Shown: in pieces, positions 1 through 6,415 of the stretch
How positions within the stretch are numbered: the first letter of the stretch is position 1
Layout of the letters: every line of letters starts with the position of its first letter
DNA from: Pseudomonadota bacterium
GTDB lineage: Bacteria > Pseudomonadota > Gammaproteobacteria > Arenicellales > Arenicellaceae
NCBI GenBank assembly: GCA_018660405.1
Contig: JABJKL010000250.1
Coordinates: 1-7,144, forward strand
Length of the DNA: 7,144 nucleotides
Direction: 5' to 3'
Notes under the pieces: model-generated
The model's input: the letters and a program-made list of their open reading frames with translations, nothing else
What the model was told of the DNA's origin: nothing
Database searches by the model: none
Program-made: the position numbers and the translations under genes

Positions 1-44
1 AAGATGAATAGCATGCTACTTTGTTGAACCTGTCTGTAATTCAC
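1..44 (-). CDS. Possible start of next gene (partial, runs off window)
   Basis: A GTG codon at 44-42 is preceded by AGGAG at 56-52 with a 7-base spacer. The frame then stays open to the window edge, reading MNYRQVQQSSMLFI with a second in-frame Met at residue 11. Two ATG codons just upstream (49-47 and 46-44) lead straight into a TGA and cannot be used. Only 14 codons are visible, so the product cannot be named. The ribosome-binding site with correct spacing is the only real support; a chance open frame of this length is common. Confidence 0.35.
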   Translation of the reverse strand, partial: MNYRQVQQSSMLFI

Positions 45-128
45 ATCATCACTCCTGTATCAACGTGGTTAATAACGCAACGTATTCGGGGCTTACTGAA
101 GCTCAAGATTCCCAGATGTGGGATATCT

Positions 129-193
129 ATCTGGAATAACGATCTAGAATAACTATGCTCTGTACTGGGCTCTGTACTGAAAAGAATCTGTAC
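129..193. repeat. Two adjacent pairs of short direct repeats in the spacer
   Basis: ATCTGGAATAAC at 129-140 recurs as ATCTAGAATAAC at 142-153 (one mismatch, period 13). Immediately after, GCTCTGTACTG at 157-167 recurs exactly at 169-179 (period 12), with a shortened copy TCTGTAC at 187-193. The block lies between the end of the hydroxylase operon and a possible gene start at 44. Spacings near one helical turn are compatible with tandem regulator sites, but no known regulator motif is recognised. Confidence 0.6.
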
Positions 194-283
194 AACAAGA
201 AATCGATTTGATCCGCCAGAAACCCAAGGCCTGTTATTTCGAGAATGTCGTTTAGGCTCGCCGTCTGTATCTGTTTTTATATT

Positions 284-1282
284 TTAAGACGCTTCTTTAA
301 GCTCCTGCATTGCACCAAATACCCTCTCAGCGGTCGCAGGCAACGAGGTAATGCGGACACCGACAGCATCATAGATTGCATTCATAATCGCAGCGGCCGT
401 TGGAACGGCCGTGGGTTCACCGGCACCTTTAGCACCAAACGGGCCGGTCGGATCATAATTATCAACAAGCTCAACTTCGAGTTCCGGCATATCCAGACTG
501 GTCGGCATAATATAATTGGTTAGATTTGGGTTTATCTGCGTGCCATCGTCGGTAAACAGAATTTCTTCCTGCAGCGCAAAACCGACGCCCATCGAGATAC
601 CACCCTCTATTTGACCTTCGACCAACATAGGATTAATTGGAGTTCCGCAATCGTGGACAGCCACCATACGTTTAACCTCAACCTCACCAGTCTCGTCATC
701 CACCTCAACGTCTGCAATTTGCGTTGCATATACGTAAGTGTTGAAAGGTTTACCTTGACCCGTTTCAGGATCCATCGGCACTGTCGGAGGATTGTAAGAA
801 GCACTACCAATTGATGGTGTGCCAATCACGGCCTCACAATGCTGGGATACCTCTCCTATATCCATAGACTTGGACGGAAATCCAAGTACTTCGATTTTTC
901 GGTTAGCCGCTTTCAATTGATCCACGGGAACTCCTAACAAAGGAGCAGCCCCTTCAAACAGTATCTGACGGGCTTTCTCGGCAGCTAACAGAACAGCATT
1001 ACCGGTCACATAAGTCGTTCTGCTCGCAATAGCGCCATAATCCATTGGTGTTGTATCGGTATCTGCCGAAACCACATGTACATCGTCGGTAGCAATGCCC
1101 AAGGCTTCAGCTGCAATTTGACCAAGCACCGTTAGCGCGCCCTGACCAGTTTCTACTGTTCCAGTCAATACCGTGGCGGTGCCGTCCGTATTAACCTTAA
1201 CAGTTGCCGCGCTGGGGTTTGCCATTACGGTAAAACCGATTGGATACCACATGCAAGCCATACCACGTCCACGTTTTATCAT
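284..1282 (-). CDS. Molybdenum hydroxylase, medium molybdopterin subunit (C-terminal Mo domain)
   Basis: This 332-residue protein is the second half of a xanthine dehydrogenase-type molybdopterin subunit and corresponds to the second Mo-cofactor binding domain. Visible motifs are the GTVETGQG loop (41-48, cofactor-binding Gln47), an ASRTTYVTG segment (86-94), and PFGAKGAGEP (281-290), whose Glu289 aligns with the catalytic base of the family (Glu1261 in bovine xanthine oxidase). It cannot act alone: the first Mo domain is the upstream gene, and the two overlap by four bases (ATGA). Its own ribosome site, AGGAG 8 bases before the ATG, lies inside the upstream gene. Size and position match the medium Mo subunit of E. 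barkeri nicotinate dehydrogenase (about 330 residues, from memory). No signal peptide is seen, so a cytoplasmic location is inferred. No convincing terminator follows the stop. The substrate is unknown. Confidence 0.93.
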   Translation of the reverse strand: MIKRGRGMACMWYPIGFTVMANPSAATVKVNTDGTATVLTGTVETGQGALTVLGQIAAEALGIATDDVHVVSADTDTTPMDYGAIASRTTYVTGNAVLLAAEKARQILFEGAAPLLGVPVDQLKAANRKIEVLGFPSKSMDIGEVSQHCEAVIGTPSIGSASYNPPTVPMDPETGQGKPFNTYVYATQIADVEVDDETGEVEVKRMVAVHDCGTPINPMLVEGQIEGGISMGVGFALQEEILFTDDGTQINPNLTNYIMPTSLDMPELEVELVDNYDPTGPFGAKGAGEPTAVPTAAAIMNAIYDAVGVRITSLPATAERVFGAMQELKEAS

Positions 1283-2694
1283 GCCTTCGGCTCCTGCCAG
1301 CCAAAACGCTCGCTCGCTTGATTAAGGGATTCTTTTAAAGCCACACTCTGCAAACGTTGGCTGGTTGGACTAGCAGAACCATCACTAAATGCATTCTTCA
1401 GTCGTATTTCCAACGGATCCATACCCAGCTTTTCGGCAATAGTGTCCATTTGCGACTCGTAAGCAAAGCAGACCTGTGGTGCACCAAACCCTCGCATGGC
1501 ACCTGTAACCGTCTTATTGGTATAGACGGCGTAAGCTTCAACATGAATATTTGGGATATTGTAAGGCCCTGGAGCAAGAATCGAGCCCTTGCCGATCGTA
1601 GTACCGGTCCAGGAACAATAAGCACCACCATCCAGAAGAAGGCGAATCTTACGCGCGGTGAGTGTGCCGTCATTCATTACGCCGGTCTTATAATCCATTA
1701 CGAACGGATGTCGAATTGTCGAGGATACAAATTCATCTCCACGGGTATAAACGGCTTTAACAGGTCTGCCGGTCTTGCGTGAAAGCAGTGCAAGTATCGG
1801 CTCATTAGTGATTTCGTTCTTGCCACCAAAGTTTCCACCAACAATCGTTCCGATTAATCGAATTTTGCTCTGTGGAAGATCCAGAGTGCGCGCAATATCC
1901 TGGCGACCCAATGTGATTCTGCCCAGACTCGACCAAATAGATACGCGGCCATTGCCATCCCATGAAGCAATAGATGCATGCGGCTCTAATGGCACATGTT
2001 CCACCATTTGGGTTGTGAATTGTTGCTCAAATACATGATCGGCTTCGGTAAAAGCTTTTTCCACATCACCCTTCTTAATGATCTTGCTGGCGTAGACGTT
2101 GGTATCACCACCATGAATCCTTGGTGCTTTATCACCATACGATTCCAGTGGATCGAATACCGGTTCCAGCACTTCATACTTAACCTTGATTTTTGCCAGT
2201 GCATCAGATGCAACCTGTTCGGAAACCGCTGCTACAGCAGCCACACCATCACCGCGATGCCTTACAATTGTATCGGCAAGAACTGGCTGATCTTGCAGAG
2301 TAGGTCCAAAAGTATTGGTCGGAATCTCTTTGCCCGTGAGCGTTGCGAATACACCTGGCATTGCCTCGGCTTCGCTGGTATCCACACTAATAATCTTCGC
2401 GTAGGCGTGTTCGCTGCGAAGAATCTTCGCATGAATCATATGCGGAAAAGTGATGTCATCGATGTACTGAGTCTGACCCAGTCCATGTAGACGACCATCA
2501 GGCCGAGTGGCTCGCTGACCAACGGCTGGTGTTTGCAGACGAGAATCATGCTGCGGAAACTGCAGCGGATAAGTAACGGGTTCATCCCCAGGAACTTCAT
2601 GAGGCTCCTTTACTAACGGCGTGGTCGTTTCTTTTTCTTTAGCCGTTATTTCTGCCTTATCGGCTTTATTAAGATTTTTCATTCTTGTGTTCAT
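1279..2694 (-). CDS. Molybdenum hydroxylase, large molybdopterin subunit (N-terminal Mo domain)
   Basis: This 471-residue protein carries the aldehyde oxidase/xanthine dehydrogenase hammerhead domain (about 57-180) and the first Mo-cofactor domain (about 205-440), and stops exactly at the linker before the second Mo domain. Motifs seen are GGNFGGK (286-292), with Phe289 at the Phe798 position of bovine xanthine oxidase, and MRGFGAPQ (400-407), with Arg401 at Arg880. It lacks the AYRCSFR loop of CO dehydrogenase. Ungapped alignment puts Gly258 at the usual active-site Gln (bovine Gln767) and Asn293 at bovine Glu802. Residues 1-56 are an unusual, charged, probably disordered extension with no twin-arginine motif. 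The ATG is preferred because AGGGAGG (2710-2704) lies 9 bases upstream; Met5 would be too far away. The gene starts 13 bases after the FeS gene and overlaps the medium subunit by ATGA. It is about 45 residues longer than E. barkeri NdhL (from memory), which the extension accounts for. Confidence 0.93.
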   Translation of the reverse strand: MNTRMKNLNKADKAEITAKEKETTTPLVKEPHEVPGDEPVTYPLQFPQHDSRLQTPAVGQRATRPDGRLHGLGQTQYIDDITFPHMIHAKILRSEHAYAKIISVDTSEAEAMPGVFATLTGKEIPTNTFGPTLQDQPVLADTIVRHRGDGVAAVAAVSEQVASDALAKIKVKYEVLEPVFDPLESYGDKAPRIHGGDTNVYASKIIKKGDVEKAFTEADHVFEQQFTTQMVEHVPLEPHASIASWDGNGRVSIWSSLGRITLGRQDIARTLDLPQSKIRLIGTIVGGNFGGKNEITNEPILALLSRKTGRPVKAVYTRGDEFVSSTIRHPFVMDYKTGVMNDGTLTARKIRLLLDGGAYCSWTGTTIGKGSILAPGPYNIPNIHVEAYAVYTNKTVTGAMRGFGAPQVCFAYESQMDTIAEKLGMDPLEIRLKNAFSDGSASPTSQRLQSVALKESLNQASERFGWQEPKA

Positions 2695-2707
2695 TAGCCT
2701 GGCCTCC

Positions 2708-3196
2708 CTAAAGGTTGGAATGAAGCGGTTTGGTGGAACTCATGACGCGCCCGGCATCCTCTATCGCTTCGATAATTTTGGTGTAACCTGTGCAGCGGCA
2801 CAGATTCCCGGATAATGCGTCTTTAATCTCAGGACGAGAGGCTGTTGGGTTTTTATCTAACAAATTTTTAGCCGACATAATCATTCCAGGGCCGCAAAAT
2901 CCGCATTGTAGCGAGCCAAGTTCCTCGAATGCTTCTTGTATAGGGTGAACTTGCTGTGCGTTCGCCAAGCCTTCGATGGTAGTAATGTCGCGCCCCGCCG
3001 CTCGTGCAGCAAGCATTAGGCAAGAGTTAACCGATTTGCCGTCCACAATAACCGTGCAAGTGCCACAGTCGCCAACATCGCAACCCAGCTTTGCACCGGT
3101 GAGCATAAGATGCTCACGCAAGAATTTGAGTAAAGTCGTCTCTGGCGGGCAATCCGCCGATTTCAACTCACCATTTACTGTTAATTCAACTAACAT
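2708..3196 (-). CDS. Molybdenum hydroxylase, 2Fe-2S iron-sulfur subunit
   Basis: This 162-residue electron-transfer subunit holds two 2Fe-2S clusters that carry electrons from the molybdenum site to the FAD subunit. The N-terminal plant-ferredoxin-type domain has Cys39, Cys44, Cys47 (GCDVGDCGTC) and Cys59. The C-terminal four-helix domain has Cys98 and Cys101 (QCGFCGPG) and Cys133 and Cys135 (NLCRCTGY). All eight ligands are present, so the protein looks functional. The usual CGFCTPG motif reads CGFCGPG here, a mild deviation. Length is normal for the family (about 150-170). The ATG lies 18 bases after the FAD-subunit stop, with GGGGAG at 3213-3208, an 11-base spacing that is somewhat long. 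The stop codon sits inside the ribosome site of the next gene, consistent with translational coupling. Confidence 0.96.
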   Translation of the reverse strand: MLVELTVNGELKSADCPPETTLLKFLREHLMLTGAKLGCDVGDCGTCTVIVDGKSVNSCLMLAARAAGRDITTIEGLANAQQVHPIQEAFEELGSLQCGFCGPGMIMSAKNLLDKNPTASRPEIKDALSGNLCRCTGYTKIIEAIEDAGRVMSSTKPLHSNL

Positions 3197-3214
3197 AGCT
3201 ATTAAAACTCCCCA

Positions 3215-4084
3215 TTAACTTTCCCGCGCAATGCGGACAGATTCCTTTAATACGCGCTGAGTAAATACTTTAATAATCTGGCGCCGGTATTTTGCCGAGG
3301 CTCGGAAATCGTCAATCGGCCTCGCTTCACTGACGGCAATTTCTGCTGCTTCATCAATGACTTCGTCGCTAGCCTCTTTGCCAGCTAGAAATGCTTCGGC
3401 CTTGACAGCACGCAGCGGTACAGGAGCAACAGCACCTAACGCCAGCCGTGGTTCAACAATCTTGCCATCTTTATCCAGCCATAAAGCCGCAGCGCCGTTC
3501 ACAAGAGCCAAAGCCTGACCTTTTCTAAGCCCATGCTTTAAAAATGCTGATGGCTTGCCTAGTGATGCCTTCGGTATGAATATGCTTTCAAGCAGCTCAC
3601 CCGATTCAAGTGCTGTTTTACGCGGTGCAACAAAGAAATCTTCAACCGGCATCTGTCGAGAACCATCAGGTCCAACCACAGTCACCGTTGCATCCAACAC
3701 CATGACTGATGGCACGCTGTCTGCAGATGGAACGCAAGTAACGAAATTTCCACCCATTGTGCCGAGGTTACGCGTTTGCACTGCGCCGATCGTATGAGCG
3801 CCATCAACAACCGCTGGCATTTTTTGCTGAAAAAGCGGCGAAGCCATAATCTCACCAAAGGTGGTCATGCTGCCGATACGAACACCTTCGGATGTTTCCT
3901 CGATCCCACGGAATTCGGGGACGCTAGAAACGTCCACTAATAAACTGGTGTTTCCCGGGTTATGTTTTAGATCAACAATTAAGTCGGTTCCGCCAGCAAG
4001 CAGGCGCGCGTTTTCGCCGTTCTCCGCAAGTAGCGCAATAGCTTCCTGCGCAGATGAAGGCGCAATATATTCAAACGGTCTCAT
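3215..4084 (-). CDS. Molybdenum hydroxylase, FAD-binding subunit
   Basis: This 289-residue flavoprotein subunit is the first gene of the four-gene hydroxylase unit and passes electrons from the FeS subunit to an unidentified acceptor. The N-terminal FAD-binding part (about 1-170) shows LLAGGTDLIVDLK (28-40) and TIGAVQTRNLGTMGGN (98-113), the two pyrophosphate/flavin-contact motifs of the family. The C-terminal part (about 178-280) matches the CO dehydrogenase flavoprotein C-terminal domain. Length is typical for the stand-alone form (CoxM/NdhF type, about 290). The start MRPFEYIAPSS is the standard beginning of the family; only a weak GAGA lies upstream. A 252-base gap containing a candidate promoter and a LexA-type box separates it from the symporter gene, so the hydroxylase genes probably have their own promoter. 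Confidence 0.95.
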   Translation of the reverse strand: MRPFEYIAPSSAQEAIALLAENGENARLLAGGTDLIVDLKHNPGNTSLLVDVSSVPEFRGIEETSEGVRIGSMTTFGEIMASPLFQQKMPAVVDGAHTIGAVQTRNLGTMGGNFVTCVPSADSVPSVMVLDATVTVVGPDGSRQMPVEDFFVAPRKTALESGELLESIFIPKASLGKPSAFLKHGLRKGQALALVNGAAALWLDKDGKIVEPRLALGAVAPVPLRAVKAEAFLAGKEASDEVIDEAAEIAVSEARPIDDFRASAKYRRQIIKVFTQRVLKESVRIARES

Positions 4085-4141
4085 GATTTATTCTCAGCTG
4101 TTCATCTCTTTTTTGTGGGTGTTCGCACACATTCATATTTC

Positions 4142-4160
4142 TCTCAATTTTTCTCAATTT
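4142..4160. repeat. Tandem 9-base repeat in the hydroxylase leader
   Basis: TCTCAATTT occurs at 4142-4150 and again at 4152-4160, a period of 10 bases (AAATTGAGA on the transcribed strand). It lies about 60-75 bases upstream of the FAD-subunit start and downstream of the LexA-like box. One-helical-turn spacing would place two protein contacts on the same DNA face, but slippage in AT-rich DNA could also produce it. Confidence 0.5.
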
Positions 4161-4180
4161 GCACCAAACAATCCAATCAA

Positions 4181-4200
4181 TACTGTCGATACATACAGTA
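4181..4200. promoter_or_regulatory. LexA-type SOS box upstream of hydroxylase operon
   Basis: TACTGT (4181-4186) and ACAGTA (4195-4200) form a perfect inverted repeat with an 8-base spacer. This is the CTGT-N8-ACAG LexA operator including the outer TA/TA. Over 20 positions it agrees with the E. coli SOS consensus at 17. It overlaps the predicted start point of a candidate minus-strand promoter (TTTATA-N17-TATAGT), the usual place for a repressor. LexA binding is inference; another regulator with a similar palindrome is possible. Confidence 0.6.
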
Positions 4201-4228
4201 CTATAAAACCTATATGCGGTATTATAAA
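4200..4228 (-). promoter_or_regulatory. Candidate sigma-70 promoter for hydroxylase operon
   Basis: On the minus strand, TTTATA (4228-4223, 4 of 6 to TTGACA) and TATAGT (4205-4200, 5 of 6 to TATAAT) are separated by 17 bases. Transcription would begin near 4193, inside the LexA-like palindrome, and leave a leader of about 110 bases before the FAD-subunit ATG. A second -10-like TATAAT at 4226-4221 has no good partner at -35. The region is AT-rich, so chance matches are likely. Confidence 0.4.
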
Positions 4229-4290
4229 CCCTTCATGAAGCCCCTGCATTACCTTTTTGGTAGGAGGATTCACGAGACTTTCAGCAAGAA

Positions 4291-4313
4291 TGTGAGACCC
4301 TCAAGGCCCCACA
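4291..4313 (-). terminator. Terminator-like hairpin after the symporter gene
   Basis: In minus-strand RNA, UGUGGGGCC pairs with GGUCUCACA over nine base pairs (two of them G-U) around a five-base UUGAG loop. The tail reads UUCUUGC. It begins 23 bases after the symporter stop. In plus-strand RNA the two G-U pairs become A-C mismatches, so the structure is favoured only in the direction of transcription. The U tract is short, so termination may be partial. Confidence 0.45.
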
Positions 4314-4336
4314 CCTCAATACTTGGCAGATCAGCT

Positions 4337-5854
4337 TTACCGATTTGGACGGAATTCGTCGTCGAGCGCCGCTCTAATTCGTGCGACGGCAACAGTATCT
4401 GGCGCAGCTGTGAAACGGCTCACTAGTAATGCGACCGGTAGGTTGATCACCAAACCCCAAAACGAAGGATCGTAGCGGACACCTGCTGGCAGATAATCAG
4501 CGCCATAAAACCGCACTGCAAACGAAGCAATCAAACCCGCCATAATACCCCAGGTAATTCCGGCTTTGGTAAACCACACACGTTTCATGGGCACCGTGAC
4601 CGCAAGCACTGCCGGTAACAACTGCACAATCATTGAAGCCGTTATGCCGATCATCATTGTGACCAAGCCCCAGTCCTTATCGGCTGCCATCACTGTAATG
4701 GCAACCAGAAAAAAAACAATGACACGACCTACTTTGATGTAGTGGCTGTCAGGTGAGTCTTTCTTAATAAACTTGGAGTACACGTCTTTGGTTAGCATCG
4801 CCGAATTGGCGTTGGTATCGGCATCAAGCGACGACATACCTGCCGCAAGGCCACCAGCTACCAATATCCCGGCAAACCATGCCGGCGCATGTTCGGCAAG
4901 CAAGGTTGGAAATGATGCGTCAGAGTTGACAATATCCGGGTAATAGGCGAAAGCTGTAAAACCGATAACCATCGCAGGCAAAAACAAGATCATCAGGTAG
5001 AAACCCACTGTTAAACCAATTTTTTGGACTGTTTTCACGTCTCGTGCCGAATAGTAAAACATGAAACTGCGCGGTAGAATCGCCCAATAGAACGCTATGC
5101 CAAATACCGGCCAGGTAAGCCACCACTGCGCTGTAGCCAAGCCTTTGCGGCCAGGCAAGGTCAGCATCGCCGGATCAATCTCCTTAACCTTGTTAAATAA
5201 TGCCAACAGATCACCATCGATCAGAGACAGACACCAGAACCCAGCTGCCCAAATTGCGATAAACATCCAGATCGCTTGTGCAACAGTCGTCCAGGTAACA
5301 CCACGAATGCCGCTGGTAGTGACGTATATAAACACCAAAAAACCCATAATCAGAGTCGCACCAAATTTCGTAATATGATTCTCTGTTCCTGCCGACAACA
5401 ATATTGCAGGCCCGGTGATATTGGCTGTCATTAACGGAATACAACACGACAGAATGTAGAGGGCTATAAACGCTCTGAATTTTCCATCGCCAAAGTAATC
5501 CGTGAGCATATCTGCTGGCGTAATGTAGTTAAATTTACGACCTAAACAGGTGATTCTGGAGCCGACATAGTAAATCATCACCAGCGGCGTAAAAACGGTC
5601 CACAGTATATTGGCCGCAAAGGCGACGCCATGTGAGTGGTAGAAACCCATCGACCCAGGTATTGCAAAAGCGGTATGAAACCCACCAGCCATACCAAGAT
5701 AGAGGACAAGGAAACCAAAGCCAGGACCAACCTTGAAATAGTCGTCCATTCGATCGTTGGATGCCTTGGTCCATCGCCCGGTGCCGATCCAAAGAATAAA
5801 TACGGCGTAAACGCTTACGATGATGATGGTGTATTGCCAGGATTCCAAATTCAT
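4337..5854 (-). CDS. Sodium:solute symporter (SSS/SLC5 family)
   Basis: This 505-residue inner-membrane protein has about 13 hydrophobic segments, starting near residues 8, 44, 77, 129, 164, 190, 241, 278, 325, 374, 396, 429 and 466. It most likely couples sodium entry to uptake of an organic solute. The stretch AAGMSSLDADTNANSAM (337-353) is the family's sodium-site helix: Ala338, Ser341 and Ser342 fit the A-x-x-S-S pattern of the Na2 site in vSGLT. VTTSGIRGVTWTT (188-200) resembles the family signature G-G-x-x-A-V-x-W-T-D, with Thr replacing the usual Asp. The ATG overlaps the stop of the small upstream gene (ATGA). AGGAG is only one base from this ATG, while GGAGG lies 10 bases upstream; a TTG at codon 3 would have a 7-base spacing, so the true start could be two codons later. 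The substrate is not identifiable; proximity suggests it is what the downstream hydroxylase oxidises. Confidence 0.93.
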   Translation of the reverse strand: MNLESWQYTIIIVSVYAVFILWIGTGRWTKASNDRMDDYFKVGPGFGFLVLYLGMAGGFHTAFAIPGSMGFYHSHGVAFAANILWTVFTPLVMIYYVGSRITCLGRKFNYITPADMLTDYFGDGKFRAFIALYILSCCIPLMTANITGPAILLSAGTENHITKFGATLIMGFLVFIYVTTSGIRGVTWTTVAQAIWMFIAIWAAGFWCLSLIDGDLLALFNKVKEIDPAMLTLPGRKGLATAQWWLTWPVFGIAFYWAILPRSFMFYYSARDVKTVQKIGLTVGFYLMILFLPAMVIGFTAFAYYPDIVNSDASFPTLLAEHAPAWFAGILVAGGLAAGMSSLDADTNANSAMLTKDVYSKFIKKDSPDSHYIKVGRVIVFFLVAITVMAADKDWGLVTMMIGITASMIVQLLPAVLAVTVPMKRVWFTKAGITWGIMAGLIASFAVRFYGADYLPAGVRYDPSFWGLVINLPVALLVSRFTAAPDTVAVARIRAALDDEFRPNR

Positions 5855-6099
5855 TCTCCTTTCGCCTCCGCGTCGTCTTTGGCAATTTTAATGCCGAAAA
5901 ACCAACAGCCGAAAAGCCAAACAAGGCCCCAACCGCTGCACCAAACAAAAACCAGTGGCATTCCGAACACAGGAATGGGCTCATTTACGGCCCAGGTGCC
6001 AAGATAAACCATTAGAAAACAAACAATAAACCAGGCCATATAGAGCTTTTCCCAAAGCGTCCCTGGCGTAAGATGGCTCGTGTACTCAGGTTCTGTCAT
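5851..6099 (-). CDS. Small two-helix membrane protein paired with symporter
   Basis: This 82-residue protein has two hydrophobic helices (about 20-37 and 47-70) separated by NEPIPVFGMP (39-48), a short charged start and a charged tail (KIAKDDAEAKGE). I do not recognise the exact family, but size, topology and the N-x-P-x-F-G-x-P turn resemble the small proteins encoded next to SSS transporters (YhdT, DUF3311, DUF4212 types). A role in assembling or regulating the symporter is inferred. The start at 6099 is chosen because AGGAG (6110-6106) stands 6 bases upstream; a longer frame reaching 6174 adds 25 non-conserved-looking residues without a ribosome site. The stop overlaps the symporter start, so the two are probably translated together. 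Confidence 0.85.
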   Translation of the reverse strand: MTEPEYTSHLTPGTLWEKLYMAWFIVCFLMVYLGTWAVNEPIPVFGMPLVFVWCSGWGLVWLFGCWFFGIKIAKDDAEAKGE

Positions 6100-6415
6100 A
6101 TCGCACTCCTCTTGTTTTCGCGGACTTGTAGTCGTTCGAACAGCTCCCGACTTAGACTCGGTAACTGCCTGCAAAGTTTAGCGTACTAATTTATTCTTCT
6201 GTTATCTATCCATACTCTATGTGCCATACACCTTATGTCTTGATAAAGAGTTCGCTGGCAGCGCATTCTTCCTTGAAGGAGCCGCACAATATCATAGTAA
6301 TGAACCCAGTTCTAATCGCAACGCGTAAATATCGTCCTGTAATTTCTGGTGGAATGTCGCCTGATCAAACTTTCAGAATCGCCATAGAATAATCCGCCTA
6401 ACGATGCGGTTAGTA
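6100..6415. other. Non-coding spacer between tRNA and symporter operon
   Basis: This 316-base stretch contains no credible gene. Reading on the minus strand it holds a small hairpin just after the tRNA and the ribosome site of the small membrane-protein gene. A promoter for the symporter pair must lie here or further upstream, but no clear -35/-10 pair stands out. A TGGCAC near 6220 lacks the GC element needed for a sigma-54 promoter. Confidence 0.6.
6398..6413 (-). terminator. Weak hairpin after tRNA-Arg, possible terminator
   Basis: CTAAC and GTTAG form a five-base-pair stem around a six-base loop, starting two bases after the tRNA's CCA end. The sequence following it (GCGGATTATTC) has no U run, so this would be a poor intrinsic terminator and may only be a processing-associated structure. 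Confidence 0.25.

Noticed and set aside
110..123. TCCCA-GATG-TGGGA hairpin as terminator of the hydroxylase operon
   Set aside because: The stem is only five base pairs, lies about 160 bases after the stop codon, and has no T run on either strand.
1279..1282. A frameshift breaking one fused molybdopterin-subunit gene
   Set aside because: The stop and start overlap as ATGA with a correctly spaced internal AGGAG, the break is at the domain linker, no residues of either domain appear lost, and a natural split is known in nicotinate dehydrogenase. Comparison with relatives would settle it.
284..4084. Aerobic CO dehydrogenase (CoxMSL)
   Set aside because: Gene content is similar, but the AYRCSFR loop is absent, the Mo subunit carries MRGFGAPQ instead, and it is split.
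4115..4426. Plus-strand open frame that could be an SOS-induced small gene next to the LexA-like box
   Set aside because: It overlaps the symporter's 3' end, has no clear ribosome site, and its product shows no hydrophobic helix or recognisable motif.
5851..6174. Longer 107-residue version of the small membrane protein
   Set aside because: The extra 25 residues are polar, without a ribosome site at the upstream ATG, whereas the internal ATG at 6099 has AGGAG at 6-base spacing.
6205..6235. Sigma-54 promoter upstream of the symporter pair (TGGCAC on minus strand)
   Set aside because: The required GC element about five bases downstream of TGGCAC is missing (ATAGAGTATG follows).
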